Shown: positions 50,774 through 59,231, counted from the stretch's first letter. The stretch: DNA of 64,000 nucleotides from Planctomycetota bacterium (GCA_020851795.1 JADZCA010000101.1:26166-90165); one strand, 5' to 3'. The notes: generated by a model from the letters alone, not told the origin. A program made the numbers and translations.

Positions 50774-51700
50774 CTACTCGACGCGGAGGAACGCGGCGAC
50801 GAGCAGCACGACCGCCTCGAACAGCCAGAGGATCGCCGCGGCGAAGCCGGGGACGTGGATCGCGCCGCCCGACGCGATCATGCGGAGGTCGAGCCCCTCG
50901 CGCACGGTGTGCCCGAAGTGCCCCGAGAAGCCCTGCGAACCGGTCGCCGCCAGCATCTCGAGGTCGTAGCCGTCGCGCGGCACGAGCCCCGTGGCGCGGG
51001 CGTTCCGGAGGCGTTCCTTCTCGGCCTCGATCGAGACGGTGCGGCCGCCCGGGAGGGTGACGCTGCCGTCGCCGTCGTTGTCCTTGCGGCGCAGGTTGTC
51101 GAGCGCGAGCGACGAGTCGCCGACGGCGGACGACGCGCTGAGGTCGAACGCGTCCTGCACGACCTTGCTCTCGCGATCGACGATGCCGCGGTACTCCATC
51201 CACCGCAGCGTCCCGAACGCGGTCGCCACGATCGCGAGCAGCACGATCGTGCCGACGACGCCTCGGTCCGGGGTGCCGCCGCCGCCGCCCAGCGCGAGCA
51301 TCCGGCGGATCCCCCACCCGACGACGAGCGGCATCACGACCGGCGCCTTGACGAAGTGCTCGCCGAGCCAGCCGAGCACCGCCGCGATGCCGACGCCGCC
51401 GGCGGCCGCGAGCAGCAGGCCCACGGCGAGCGAGCCGCCCACCGACGCCGCGCCGCCCGGCCCCGCGAGGTCGCGCGGCATCGCGGTCCCGTAGCGAGAC
51501 GTGTATCCCGTCGGGGTCGCGGCGCCCGAGGCGATCCGGGCGGCGAGCGACGACGCGTCGGGCGAGCCCGCGCCGCGGCTCGCCGTGGCGGCGCGGTTGG
51601 GGTCCACGATCGCGTTGCACGCCGAGCAGAAGAACGGCGCCCGCCCTTGGGGCAGGGCGTTGGCGGCGCCGCAGGCGGGGCAGGCGATCGTCTCGGGCAC
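50774..51700 (-). CDS. zinc-ribbon membrane protein of unknown function
   Basis: A 308-residue protein. The N-terminus has a zinc ribbon, CPACGAANALPQG then CSACN, residues 7-28. A Gly/Ala/Ser-rich linker is followed by three to four membrane segments (GGSLAVGLLLAAAGGVGIAAVLGW, MPLVVGWGIRRML, GTIVLLAIVATAFGTL and the C-terminal AAILWLFEAVVLLVAAFLRV). Between spans there is an EF-hand-like DNDGDGSVT loop. GTG 51700 with GAGAGGT upstream. No family recognised. It shares the minus strand with the regulator downstream but a palindrome separates them. Confidence 0.6.
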   Translation of the reverse strand: MPETIACPACGAANALPQGRAPFFCSACNAIVDPNRAATASRGAGSPDASSLAARIASGAATPTGYTSRYGTAMPRDLAGPGGAASVGGSLAVGLLLAAAGGVGIAAVLGWLGEHFVKAPVVMPLVVGWGIRRMLALGGGGGTPDRGVVGTIVLLAIVATAFGTLRWMEYRGIVDRESKVVQDAFDLSASSAVGDSSLALDNLRRKDNDGDGSVTLPGGRTVSIEAEKERLRNARATGLVPRDGYDLEMLAATGSQGFSGHFGHTVREGLDLRMIASGGAIHVPGFAAAILWLFEAVVLLVAAFLRVE

Positions 51701-51765
51701 CCGGGGGACCTCTCACGGGGGCCGCACGCCCCCTCTTCCTTCATCGGCGCAAACCCGGGGCGGGG

Positions 51766-53037
51766 TCAACGCGGGGGGAGCCCCGCCTCGAGCGCGCGGC
51801 GTGCCTCGTCGGAGAGGCGGTACCGCGCGACGAGGTCCCGGATGGCCTCCGCCGGCGCCCCGAGGCTGCGGACGATCATGGCGGCCTGCGGGCCGTCGGC
51901 GGCGCCGGAGGCGAACCACGCCTCGACGAACGAGGCCGCGTTCGCCCACGTGCCGCGCGAGGTCGCCCACAGGTACTGGTAGACGAAGTTCCCGTCGCGG
52001 GCGGAGGGCCCGGCGACGACCTGGCGGTCGAGGGCGGCGAGGTCACCGGGCGGGAGCGCGACGCCGCGGAGGGCCCCCATCGCGGCCATGTCGCCGCGGG
52101 CGATGGCGGGCCCGAGCAGGCCCGCGACGTCGAGGCCGGCGAGGGCGTCCTTGGGCACGCGCCGCACGAGGGCGGCGAGCTCTTCCGGCGGCAGGTCGCC
52201 GCGCTTGAGGCGTGCGATCACCTCGTCCACGGTCATCGGCGGCGCCCACGCGCGAAGCAGCCGCATCATCCGGTTTCGATTGCCTTCGATCGACTTCGGC
52301 TGCGACCCCGGTGGCGTGGCGAGCACCGTCTCGACGTAGCCGCGCAGGCGCGCGAGGCGGTCGGTGCCGACGACGCCGGGCATGACGACGCCGAGGCCCT
52401 CGGTGAAGACCTCGAGCGTGTTCTTGTCGAAATCGGCGAGCGCGGCCGGGTGCTCGGCCATCGTGCGGAACACGCTCTCGGTGACGTCGGCGACCTGGGC
52501 CTCGTGGAGCACGGCGAAGCGCACGAGCGGGTAGATCATGCGTGCGGCGGTCCCTTCGTCGCGGCCGGCGACGCGCTCGAAGGTCTTCTCGGCGTCCTTG
52601 AGCGTGGCGTCGAGGGTGCGCAGGAGGTCGAGGTGGCCCTCGGGGCCGCGCGCGAGGGCGGTCTCGAGGTAGGCGAGGAGGCGGGCGACGAGCTCGTCGG
52701 CGCTCTTGACGTCGGCGAGGTCGAGGACGGGGGCGCCGTCGGGCCCGATCTTGGGCGCCGGGGCGGCGGGGTCGGCGACGCGGGCGGGGGTGGCGGGCGG
52801 GGTGGAGGGGGCGGGTCCCGGGGCGTCGGCGACGCCGCGACCGGCGGCGGCGAGGGCGGGGCGGCTGGCGAGGGTGCGTTCGAGCTCGGTGACGCGGGCG
52901 CGGAGGCCGTCGTTCTCTTGGGCGAGGGCGCCGGGGTCGTCGGGGGTGGTGCGGGGCGCTTGGCTGCGGCCGACGAGGAAGCCGGCGGCGCCGACGGCGA
53001 GGGCGAGGGCGGCGGTGGCCAAGTTGGGTGTCCCCAC
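51766..53037 (-). CDS. membrane-anchored coiled-coil protein of unknown function
   Basis: A 423-residue protein. Residues 5-20 are a membrane anchor (LATAALALAVGAAGFLVG), followed by a short coiled coil (AQENDGLRARVTELERTL), a Pro/Ala linker to about 105, and a helical C-terminal domain of about 310 residues with no motif I recognise. GTG 53037 has GGAGG 7 nt upstream. The open frame continues upstream across the tRNA, but that part is antisense tRNA read-through and is not protein. The gene is divergent from tRNA-Pro. Confidence 0.7.
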   Translation of the reverse strand: MGTPNLATAALALAVGAAGFLVGRSQAPRTTPDDPGALAQENDGLRARVTELERTLASRPALAAAGRGVADAPGPAPSTPPATPARVADPAAPAPKIGPDGAPVLDLADVKSADELVARLLAYLETALARGPEGHLDLLRTLDATLKDAEKTFERVAGRDEGTAARMIYPLVRFAVLHEAQVADVTESVFRTMAEHPAALADFDKNTLEVFTEGLGVVMPGVVGTDRLARLRGYVETVLATPPGSQPKSIEGNRNRMMRLLRAWAPPMTVDEVIARLKRGDLPPEELAALVRRVPKDALAGLDVAGLLGPAIARGDMAAMGALRGVALPPGDLAALDRQVVAGPSARDGNFVYQYLWATSRGTWANAASFVEAWFASGAADGPQAAMIVRSLGAPAEAIRDLVARYRLSDEARRALEAGLPPR

Positions 53038-53125
53038 GGGCGTTCCTCCGAGTCGGGGGGGCGCGTCCAAAAATCGTCGTCCCCGGCGCACAGGGTACAC
53101 TCCCCGGCGTATCTCCTTTCTCCGC

Positions 53126-53203
53126 CGGGGCGTAGCGCAGATTTGGTAGCGCACCTGAATGGGGTTCAGGAGGTCGCTGGTTCGAATCCAGTCGCCCCGA
53201 CCA
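53126..53203 (+). tRNA. tRNA-Pro (anticodon GGG)
   Basis: A complete cloverleaf with encoded CCA. Acceptor CGGGGCG pairs with CGCCCCG, D-arm GCGC with GCGC, anticodon stem CCTGA with TCAGG around loop ATGGGGT (anticodon GGG), T-arm with TTCGAAT loop, discriminator A and CCA at 53201-53203. It is followed by an intrinsic terminator. Confidence 0.93.
53176..53202 (+). repeat. tRNA-Pro 3' end, direct repeat copy 1 (possible attachment site)
   Basis: These 27 nt of the tRNA T-arm and acceptor recur exactly at 53417-53443. A duplicated tRNA 3' end is the usual trace of integration by a tyrosine recombinase. Confidence 0.6.
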
Positions 53204-53206
53204 ACT

Positions 53207-53244
53207 GAACGCCGGCGGTCCCCACCGCCGGCGTTCGCCTTTTT
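53207..53244 (+). terminator. intrinsic terminator of tRNA-Pro
   Basis: GAACGCCGGCGGT pairs with ACCGCCGGCGTTC over 13 bp around CCCC, followed by GCC and five T's. Confidence 0.88.
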
Positions 53245-53268
53245 ATGGGTCGTCTCTGGACGCCGCCA

Positions 53269-53298
53269 TCGGGGCGCTGGATTCGACCAGCGACCTCC
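53269..53298 (-). repeat. inverted partial copy of tRNA-Pro 3' end (copy 1)
   Basis: The reverse complement of the tRNA segment 53169-53200 matches here except for two single-base deletions (30 of 32). The flank upstream, GGACGCCGCCA, is shared with inverted copy 2. Confidence 0.6.
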
Positions 53299-53416
53299 GG
53301 GGTAGGCCCGGGCGGCCGAGCGAAGCGAGGTCGCCGAGGGCCGTAGGGGGCGCAGCCCCCTAGAACACGCCGCGGCGCGAGCCGAGCGGGCCGAGTCCTC
53401 GAGGCCCGAGCGGCGA

Positions 53417-53443
53417 GCTGGTTCGAATCCAGTCGCCCCGACC
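53417..53443 (+). repeat. tRNA-Pro 3' end, direct repeat copy 2
   Basis: An exact 27-nt copy of 53176-53202, 241 bp downstream and without the rest of the tRNA. Confidence 0.65.
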
Positions 53444-53499
53444 GACGGAACGGGCGACGCGTGTGCGTCGGCCTCGGCAGCCGAGTTGGACGCCGCCAC

Positions 53500-53526
53500 C
53501 GGGGCGCTGGAGTCGGACCAGCGACC
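53500..53526 (-). repeat. inverted partial copy of tRNA-Pro 3' end (copy 2)
   Basis: A more diverged inverted copy (GGGGCGCTGGAGTCGGACC and following bases). With the direct copy at 53417 it repeats the tRNA-spacer-inverted pattern of the first block. No integrase gene is present between the blocks, and about 400 nt hold only these remnants. Confidence 0.45.
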
Positions 53527-53605
53527 GGGTGGGGTCGCCCCACGACGCGCCTCGCTTCCGCGAGCGGCCCCGATGGGGGTCAGAGCGAGCGGCCGCCGTC
53601 GCGGG

Positions 53606-54745
53606 TCACGGGGGAGCGTCGAGCGTCTTCGCGCAGCGGAACCCGAGATCGTCGAGGACGTTGGTCGGCGCATTCACCTTCCGCGACGACAAACGCAGAC
53701 CTTGCACGACATCCCCCCAACTGCTCCCCCGCGTCACACGGGCTGATCCGCGCTCGCCCCCCAGCGGATCCGAGGGCGGGCTCCGACCGTAGTAACCGCG
53801 CTCGAATCGGTCGGCACACAGCTCCGACACGTTGCCGCTCAGGTCGAACAGACCGAGCGGATTCGCGCCGAAGGACTTCACGGGCGCCGTCCTCGCGAAC
53901 CCGTCCTCGTACCCGTCGATCGGCGCCCACGGCGACTTCGGGAACGCCCGCTTGGCCGACCCATCGAGGAAGTTGCCGGCGCCGCGTGGCGGTGGGAGCG
54001 TCCCGCCCCACGGGAAGAGCGCCCCTTCCGCCCCGCCTCGCAGCGCGCGCTCGAACTGAGCCTCGGTCGGAAGCCCGACCCGCGCCCACCGTGCGTACGC
54101 ATCCGCGTCATCCCACGAGACCAGCACGACGGGGTGGCGCTCCCACTCGGGCAGCCTGCCGCCGTCCGACAACGGCGCCCTCCAAGTCGCCCCCTTCACC
54201 GGAACGGTCATTCCCCGTTCGTCGCGAATCCACCCCTCTCCCACCCGCTCCGCGGTCGTCACGTACCGCGTCGCCGCGGTGAACCGCCCGAACTGCTCGT
54301 TGGTCACCTCGTGGGCGTCCAAGTAATAGGCCCGCGTCAATGTCACCGCGTGGCGGGGCAGTTCCTCGGGCGCGTGCTTCGGCGCGCCGCTCCGGTCGTC
54401 CTCCGGCACCGCCCCCATCTGGAAGGTCCCCGCGGGCACCAGCACCATGTCCATCTGGTCTGCCACCCGGCGCACCCGCTTCGGGTACTTCGTCGCCGTG
54501 TCGAGCTCGCCGCCCACAGGCTCCGCCCACGGGGAGAGGAACGCGCGCCAGGGCTCCGCGTCGAGCGCGGCAGCCTCACGCACTCGGCCCCCGCGCACGC
54601 TCAGACCCAGGGCCGCGCCGGCGATCCCGAGAGCGACGGGCAGCCAGCCCGCGCGACGCCCTGACCTCCGCACCGTCGCCGTCCCCATCCCGATGTCGCC
54701 GCCCGACGATCGCCAGCGGTCCGCTGCCTCGACCTCCGTCACCAT
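53606..54745 (-). CDS. formylglycine-generating-enzyme-like (SUMF1/FGE-sulfatase) domain protein
   Basis: A 379-residue protein with one membrane span near residues 30-50 and a C-terminal FGE-type domain. Family pieces: MVLVPAGTFQMGAVPEDD, HAVTLTRAYYLDAHEVTNEQFGRF, HPVVLVSWDDADAYARWA, GLPTEAQFERALRGG, NPLGLFDLSGNVSELCAD and RVTRGSSWGD. The catalytic Cys pair of true FGE is not evident, so it may be a non-catalytic relative. No sulfatase is nearby. ATG 54745 is chosen because a near-perfect Shine-Dalgarno GGAGGTGATC ends 3 nt before it and a TACCCT box lies at 54770-54775. It borders the tRNA-Pro repeat region. Confidence 0.8.
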   Translation of the reverse strand: MVTEVEAADRWRSSGGDIGMGTATVRRSGRRAGWLPVALGIAGAALGLSVRGGRVREAAALDAEPWRAFLSPWAEPVGGELDTATKYPKRVRRVADQMDMVLVPAGTFQMGAVPEDDRSGAPKHAPEELPRHAVTLTRAYYLDAHEVTNEQFGRFTAATRYVTTAERVGEGWIRDERGMTVPVKGATWRAPLSDGGRLPEWERHPVVLVSWDDADAYARWARVGLPTEAQFERALRGGAEGALFPWGGTLPPPRGAGNFLDGSAKRAFPKSPWAPIDGYEDGFARTAPVKSFGANPLGLFDLSGNVSELCADRFERGYYGRSPPSDPLGGERGSARVTRGSSWGDVVQGLRLSSRKVNAPTNVLDDLGFRCAKTLDAPP

Positions 54746-54750
54746 CGCGA

Positions 54751-54758
54751 TCACCTCC
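54751..54758 (-). promoter_or_regulatory. extended Shine-Dalgarno of FGE-like gene
   Basis: GGAGGTGA (continuing as TC) on the minus strand is fully complementary to the 16S 3' end and lies 5 nt before ATG 54745. It decides this start over an in-frame codon further upstream at 54835. Confidence 0.7.
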
Positions 54759-54930
54759 GTCGTCGCCTCAGGGTAGCAGTCGCGTGCAAGGGCATCGACG
54801 TCGTCGAACGCGACGCTCGCCCCGGAGCCTCCCACGCGGGCCGCCTCGACGCGGGGTCGCGCGACCTGGACAACGCGTCAGGCTCGCAGTCCCCTCAGGG
54901 GACGCAGGTCCGCGCGAGGAACTCTCCCCC

Positions 54931-55332
54931 ATGCCTCCGGTCTCCGCCGTCGTCCATCGCGACCCCACCCCGGTGCTCTACGTGCGCGCCGACGGCGGGC
55001 CCGCGGGCGCGCCCGCGGCGTTCGCGCGGCTCGAGGCGACGCTCGGCGGGCCGAAGGGGCGACGCTTCCTCGGGTGGTTCCGCGACGGCGAGTACCGCGC
55101 GTGCGTCGTGCGCCGCGACGGCGAGCCGGCGGGCCTGCTCGAGGAGGACACGATCCCCGGCGGCGCGTACGCGCGCGCCCGCCACGAGGGCCCGGCGCAC
55201 CGCATCCACGAGACGTTCGGCGCGCTCCTCGCCGCGCACATGCCCGATCGCACCCGCCCCTCGCTCGAGGACTACCGCCGCCACGACGAGGTGTGGGCGC
55301 TCCTGCCGGTGGCGACGGACCGCGCGCGCTGA
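54931..55332 (+). CDS. GyrI-like / AraC effector-binding-type small protein
   Basis: A 133-residue soluble protein with the pattern of a stand-alone effector-binding (GyrI-like, SOUL-type) domain: TPVLYVRADGGP, a FARLEATL helix, FLGWFRDGEYRACVV, GGAYARARHEGPAHRIHETFGALLAAHM and EDYRRHDEV. Such domains bind hydrophobic drugs or haem-like ligands, or bind gyrase. No DNA-binding part is present. ATG 54931 has GAGGA 10 nt upstream. It is divergent from the FGE-like gene and convergent with the next one. Confidence 0.65.
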   Translation: MPPVSAVVHRDPTPVLYVRADGGPAGAPAAFARLEATLGGPKGRRFLGWFRDGEYRACVVRRDGEPAGLLEEDTIPGGAYARARHEGPAHRIHETFGALLAAHMPDRTRPSLEDYRRHDEVWALLPVATDRAR

Positions 55333-55363
55333 CGCCGGGCGTGCTCGACGCGAGGCGACCGGG

Positions 55364-56683
55364 TCATGACGCGCCGTCGCGCGACGGTCGCGCTCCGCGG
55401 TCCCACGGCCGGAGGAACACGACGAGCAGCGCGACCGCCAGCAGCCCGAACGTGCCGGCGAGGATGATCTGCACGCGCGTGTCGGGCGGGAAGACGTCGT
55501 TGCGCACGTCGTAGGTCGTGATCAGCGACGCGATCGCCGTCGAGAACGCCGCGAGGTTGAGCAGGAACAGGATCCACGCCATGCGGCGCTGCATCCGGGC
55601 CTCGAGCAGGCTCGCCGTCTGGTGGAAGTGCTCCTGGAGGAACTCGAGCTCCTCGCGGATCTCGGCGGCGATGGCGGGGCCGCCCCATCGGTCCCACAAC
55701 CCGCCGTAGACTCGCTCTTCGAGCGCGTCGGCGCAGACCGTCACGGGCGACGACTCGCGCACCGCGACCTCGAGCTCGACGCCCTCGCGGCGGAGCGCCT
55801 CGAGCTGCCGCTCGGGGCGACGCGACCCCTCCAGCAGCGCCGACGTCCGGGCAGCCAGCTCGCGGTTGACGGCCCAGAGCCGCGCGACGTTGTGGACGGC
55901 GAGGCGCCACAGCCAGGCGACGCGGGCGCGCAGCCGCTCGGCGCCGTCGACGTCGCCGTCGAGCATGGCGAACAGCCCGCCCATGCCTTCCCGAACGAGG
56001 AGAAGTCCGGGCCAACGGGGCAGTGGCCGCGCTCCATCGGCCGCGCTCGTGAACCCGGCGACGACGTCCTCGAGGGTGCCGTGCCGGAGCACCGACGGGC
56101 CGCCGGCGGCGCGCGTCGCGACGAGCGTCACGCCGAACCACGGGAGCAGCGCTGCCTGCGCAGCGCCCGCGGCCCCGGCCGCGGCGAGCCCCGCCACCCG
56201 GTCGTCGGCGGTGCTCGCCGCGGCAGCGATCTCGTTGCCCCACTCGAGCAGCGTCGCGCCGGTCGTCTCGGAGAGACCGACTTCGATCGCGACCCCCGCG
56301 TCGAGCTCGACGGTCGTCTCGACGACCCCTGCGCCGCCGTCGAAGAGCACGACCTCGTGCGTCACGCTCGCGACGCCGAACGACCCCGCACGACCGTCCG
56401 ACGTCGGAAGCAGCGGCAGCGTCGGCGGCGCGAGCGCAGCCCGGACGCACGTCGCGGCGGGGAGCGTGAAGAAGGACGGCGCCCCCGCTTCGACCACGCA
56501 CGCCTCGCTCCGCCACGGGAGGCCCGGCCAACGCCGCGCCGCCGCGTCCCGGACACGCGCGGCGGACACGGCGTCACGCCGCGGCGGGCCGGCCGTCAGG
56601 GCCGGAAGGCAGCGGAACGGCCGGACGACCGTCAGCGTCCAGCGCGCGCGAAGCGAGAGAGGAGGCGGGTCGGTTCCGTTCAC
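55364..56683 (-). CDS. membrane protein with C-terminal two-span, CorA-like layout
   Basis: A 439-residue protein of unknown function. A soluble N-terminal domain of about 350 residues ends in a long helix (IREELEFLQEHFHQTASLLEARMQRRM). Two membrane spans follow (about 372-395 WILFLLNLAAFSTAIASLITT, and 405-425 VQIILAGTFGLLAVALLVVFL). This is the general shape of CorA-type channels, but the GMN motif is missing, so magnesium transport is not claimed. GTG 56683 starts it. Convergent with the GyrI-like gene. Confidence 0.6.
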   Translation of the reverse strand: MNGTDPPPLSLRARWTLTVVRPFRCLPALTAGPPRRDAVSAARVRDAAARRWPGLPWRSEACVVEAGAPSFFTLPAATCVRAALAPPTLPLLPTSDGRAGSFGVASVTHEVVLFDGGAGVVETTVELDAGVAIEVGLSETTGATLLEWGNEIAAAASTADDRVAGLAAAGAAGAAQAALLPWFGVTLVATRAAGGPSVLRHGTLEDVVAGFTSAADGARPLPRWPGLLLVREGMGGLFAMLDGDVDGAERLRARVAWLWRLAVHNVARLWAVNRELAARTSALLEGSRRPERQLEALRREGVELEVAVRESSPVTVCADALEERVYGGLWDRWGGPAIAAEIREELEFLQEHFHQTASLLEARMQRRMAWILFLLNLAAFSTAIASLITTYDVRNDVFPPDTRVQIILAGTFGLLAVALLVVFLRPWDRGARPSRDGAS

Positions 56684-56836
56684 GGGACGTGCGAGCGGAC
56701 GCTACGGCGACCCCCGTGCGGGCGTCAATCCCCTCCGCCCCCCGGCGCCCCCCACCTCCCCGGACGCGCTGCCCCCCGGGTTCGGCGCAACCTCGGGGCG
56801 GCCGAGGGGTATCAACGAGAGCCTCGGAGGGTTCCC

Positions 56837-57655
56837 ATGCGTCCGTTCGTCGTCGCGCTCGCCGTCCTCGCGCTCGCCGCGCCCGCCCTCGCTGACGACC
56901 CGCCCGCGGCGGGCACGGACGGGAAGCCCGCGGACCCGATCGTCGCGCTGCTCGCGCAGCTCAAGGACGACCAGCCGCCGGAGGTGCGGCTCGAGGCGGT
57001 GAAGCAGGCGAAGGTGCTCGAGGACCCGCGCCTCGTGCCCGCGCTCGGCAAGCTCCTGCGCGCGCCCGAGGAGGACGTGCGCGTGGGCGCGATGGCCGCG
57101 CTCGGCGCGCGCGGCACGCCCGAGACGAAGAAGAAGGCGGCGACGGCGCTGATCGAGCGCCTCAAGCCCCTCGACGCGACGCTCGAGAAGGACTTGACGC
57201 GCAAGCCCGAGATGATCGCGCTGTGCAAGGCGCTGCACGACCTCGCGCAGCCGTCGTCGATCGACCCGCTGCTCGACGGCATCGAGTTCCGCGAGGACCT
57301 CGAGGTGGTCGAGGCGCGCGCGATGGCGGTCGCCAACGTCGCCGACGTCAAGGCGGTGGACGGGATGATCGACCTGATGGGGCGCCGTCACCGCGACGGG
57401 ACGGGGATCCGCGCGGTGCTCTCGAAGGCGCTCTACTACGCGACGGGCGCGAAGCTCGGCAACGACGCCGACGCGTGGCGTTCGTGGTGGAAGGACGCGA
57501 AGGTGCACTTCGACTTCGAGGCGGCGGCCGAGCAGCGCGAAAAGGCGCGCGAGGCCAAGGAGGCGAAGGAGGCCGCCAAGGACGCCGCGAAGGAGAAGCG
57601 CAAGCCGAAGAAGAAGGACGGCGAGACCACTCCGGGCGACGGCGGCACGAAGTAG
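56837..57655 (+). CDS. secreted HEAT-repeat protein
   Basis: A 272-residue exported protein with a signal ending AAPALADD (about residue 20). Helical HEAT-like repeats follow: DQPPEVRLEAVKQAKVLEDPRLVPALGKLL, EEDVRVGAMAALGARGTPETKKKAATALIERL, IDPLLDGIEF and GIRAVLSKALYYATG. The last ~50 residues are a Lys/Glu/Ala-rich helical tail ending in a Gly/Asp linker. ATG 56837 has GGAGG 6 nt upstream. Probable protein-protein scaffold. A hairpin follows in the gap to the convergent cytidine deaminase. Confidence 0.75.
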   Translation: MRPFVVALAVLALAAPALADDPPAAGTDGKPADPIVALLAQLKDDQPPEVRLEAVKQAKVLEDPRLVPALGKLLRAPEEDVRVGAMAALGARGTPETKKKAATALIERLKPLDATLEKDLTRKPEMIALCKALHDLAQPSSIDPLLDGIEFREDLEVVEARAMAVANVADVKAVDGMIDLMGRRHRDGTGIRAVLSKALYYATGAKLGNDADAWRSWWKDAKVHFDFEAAAEQREKAREAKEAKEAAKDAAKEKRKPKKKDGETTPGDGGTK

Positions 57656-57667
57656 GCCGACCGGGCG

Positions 57668-57683
57668 CCGGGGCGGGCCCCGG
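57668..57683. terminator. GC hairpin between HEAT and cytidine deaminase genes
   Basis: CCGGGG and CCCCGG pair around CGGG in the 42-nt gap between two convergent stops. No T tract. Confidence 0.3.
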
Positions 57684-57697
57684 GGCGACGGCAGCCG

Positions 57698-58129
57698 TCA
57701 GCGCGACGACCGTCGGCGCACGTCGGGCTCGCCGTGGCGACGGTAGCGGTCGGGGAGCAGCGCCGAGGCGCGCGAGCGGACGAGGCGGCCCGCGCGCTCG
57801 TGGACGACCCACGGATCGCCGTACGAGACGAGCATCTCCCGGCACACGCCGCAGGGGTTGGCGACCCGCGCCCGCCCCCGACCCACCCACCGCACCGCGA
57901 CCACGGTGTCGATCGCGCGGTCCCCCGCCGCCACCGCCGCCCCGAGCGCGACCGCCTCCGCGCAGGTCGCGCAGCGGCCCACGTAGGTGTCGAGGTTGAC
58001 GCCCGCGTGCACGCGGCCCCCCGCCGTGCGCACCGCCGCCGCGAGGTGCTGGCGCTCGGGCGAGAAACGCGCGCGGATCAACGCCTCCGCGGCGGCGACG
58101 AGGGCGCGGTCGCGAGGGGAGAGCGGCAT
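57698..58129 (-). CDS. cdd: cytidine deaminase
   Basis: Hydrolytic deamination of (deoxy)cytidine in pyrimidine salvage. The 143-residue protein has the zinc site CAEAVALG with Cys56 and catalytic Glu58, and the second site PCGVCREML with Cys93 and Cys96. VHAGVNLDTYVGR precedes it as in the homotetrameric family. ATG 58129 fits the normal length; longer in-frame extensions would add low-complexity sequence. It is divergent from the sterol-desaturase-type gene and convergent with the HEAT gene. Confidence 0.9.
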   Translation of the reverse strand: MPLSPRDRALVAAAEALIRARFSPERQHLAAAVRTAGGRVHAGVNLDTYVGRCATCAEAVALGAAVAAGDRAIDTVVAVRWVGRGRARVANPCGVCREMLVSYGDPWVVHERAGRLVRSRASALLPDRYRRHGEPDVRRRSSR

Positions 58130-58259
58130 GCGCTCCCATCGTCGCACGCCCCGTCGGGGCCGCGCAGCGTCGCGGCGGGCCAGGCTCGACGGCGGCGCGG
58201 GGCCGGGCCCGCCGGCGAGGGGCGCGAAACCCGCGGCGGCGCCCGCGGTACCACCCCGC

Positions 58260-59132
58260 ATGAAGCCCCTCTCCCCCGTCGGGATCGTCGTCGGGTTCGC
58301 CGTCCTGTCGGCGCTCTTCGCCGTGCTCGAGGGCCTCTTCCGCACGCGCGAGCGGCGGCCCTGGTGGCGCCGCAAGGACGTGCGCACCGACCTCGCGTGG
58401 TGGGTCGCCACGCCGTTCCTGTCGCGGGCCATGACGCTCGTCGCGCTCGTCGTGACGGTGGGGATCGTCGTGCTCTCCACCGGGCGCAGCGTCGCGTCGA
58501 TCCGCGCGGAGACCGACGCGGGCGGCTTCCCCGACCTCGGCGTGCTCGGGCTCGGGCCCACGCTGCGCGCGTGGCCGCTCGGGGTGCAGGTGCTCGTCGG
58601 CCTGCTGCTCGTGGACCTCCTCGGCTACGCGATGCACCGCGCATTCCACCGCCGGCCGCTGTGGCCGCTCCACGCCGTCCACCACTCGAGCCCGCGCCTC
58701 GACTGGCTCTCCTCGATCCGCGTCCACCCGCTCAACGAGGTGCTCACGAAGACCGTCGAGGGCTCGACGCTGCTGCTCGTCGGGTTCGACCCGCGCGTCT
58801 TCGCCGTCGTGACCCCGTTCCTGACCGTCTACGCGATCCTGCTGCACGCCGACGTGCGCTGGGACTTCGGCCCGCTGCGCCGCGTGGTCGCGAGCCCGCT
58901 GTTCCACCGCTGGCACCACGCGGCCGACCGCGAGGCGTGGGACAAGAACTTCGCGGGGCTCTTCGCGTTCTGGGACGTGCTCTTCGGCACCTACCACCTG
59001 CCCGTCGGCCGCCTGCCCGAGGCGCTCGGCGCGCCGAGCGAGCCCGTGCCGGCCCGCTTCCTCGCCCAGCTCGTCTACCCGTTCCGACGCGCCAAGCCCG
59101 GCGAGCGCCTCGCCGCCGACGCGGCCGGCTAG
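58260..59132 (+). CDS. sterol desaturase/fatty-acid hydroxylase-family membrane protein
   Basis: A 290-residue integral membrane di-iron enzyme. Three to four spans and the histidine boxes of the family are clear: HRAFH, HAVHHSS and HRWHH. Bacterial members hydroxylate or desaturate lipids, carotenoids or sterol-like molecules. The N-terminal part contains spans at about residues 7-25 and 55-75. ATG 58260 lies 5 nt after TACCAC, close to the leaderless pattern but with a final C. The substrate is unknown. Convergent with the arsenic operon, with palindrome copy B in the gap. Confidence 0.85.
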   Translation: MKPLSPVGIVVGFAVLSALFAVLEGLFRTRERRPWWRRKDVRTDLAWWVATPFLSRAMTLVALVVTVGIVVLSTGRSVASIRAETDAGGFPDLGVLGLGPTLRAWPLGVQVLVGLLLVDLLGYAMHRAFHRRPLWPLHAVHHSSPRLDWLSSIRVHPLNEVLTKTVEGSTLLLVGFDPRVFAVVTPFLTVYAILLHADVRWDFGPLRRVVASPLFHRWHHAADREAWDKNFAGLFAFWDVLFGTYHLPVGRLPEALGAPSEPVPARFLAQLVYPFRRAKPGERLAADAAG

Positions 59133-59161
59133 AGAACTTCGCGCGTTGCGTCCGGGTGCGC

Positions 59162-59212
59162 GGAGCCAGGAAAGTTGTTTTCACGCCGCGTGAAAACAAC
59201 TTTCCTGGCACC
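59162..59212. repeat. 51-nt palindromic repeat, copy B
   Basis: 48 of 51 positions agree with copy A (20787-20837), and 24 of 25 base pairs are intact. It lies 30 nt after the stop of the hydroxylase gene and 20 nt before the stop of convergent arsC. Confidence 0.75.
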
Positions 59213-59231
59213 GCCGATCCCGCCGATCCGA

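Noticed and set aside
51609..51617. Another GTTGCA copy inside the zinc-ribbon gene
   Set aside because: It is single, within coding sequence, and has no symmetry, so it is not taken as an operator.
53038..53673. In-frame upstream extension of the 51766-53037 protein containing GDWIRTSDLLNP
   Set aside because: That peptide is the well-known false translation of the antisense of a tRNA; the stretch covers tRNA-Pro and its copies.
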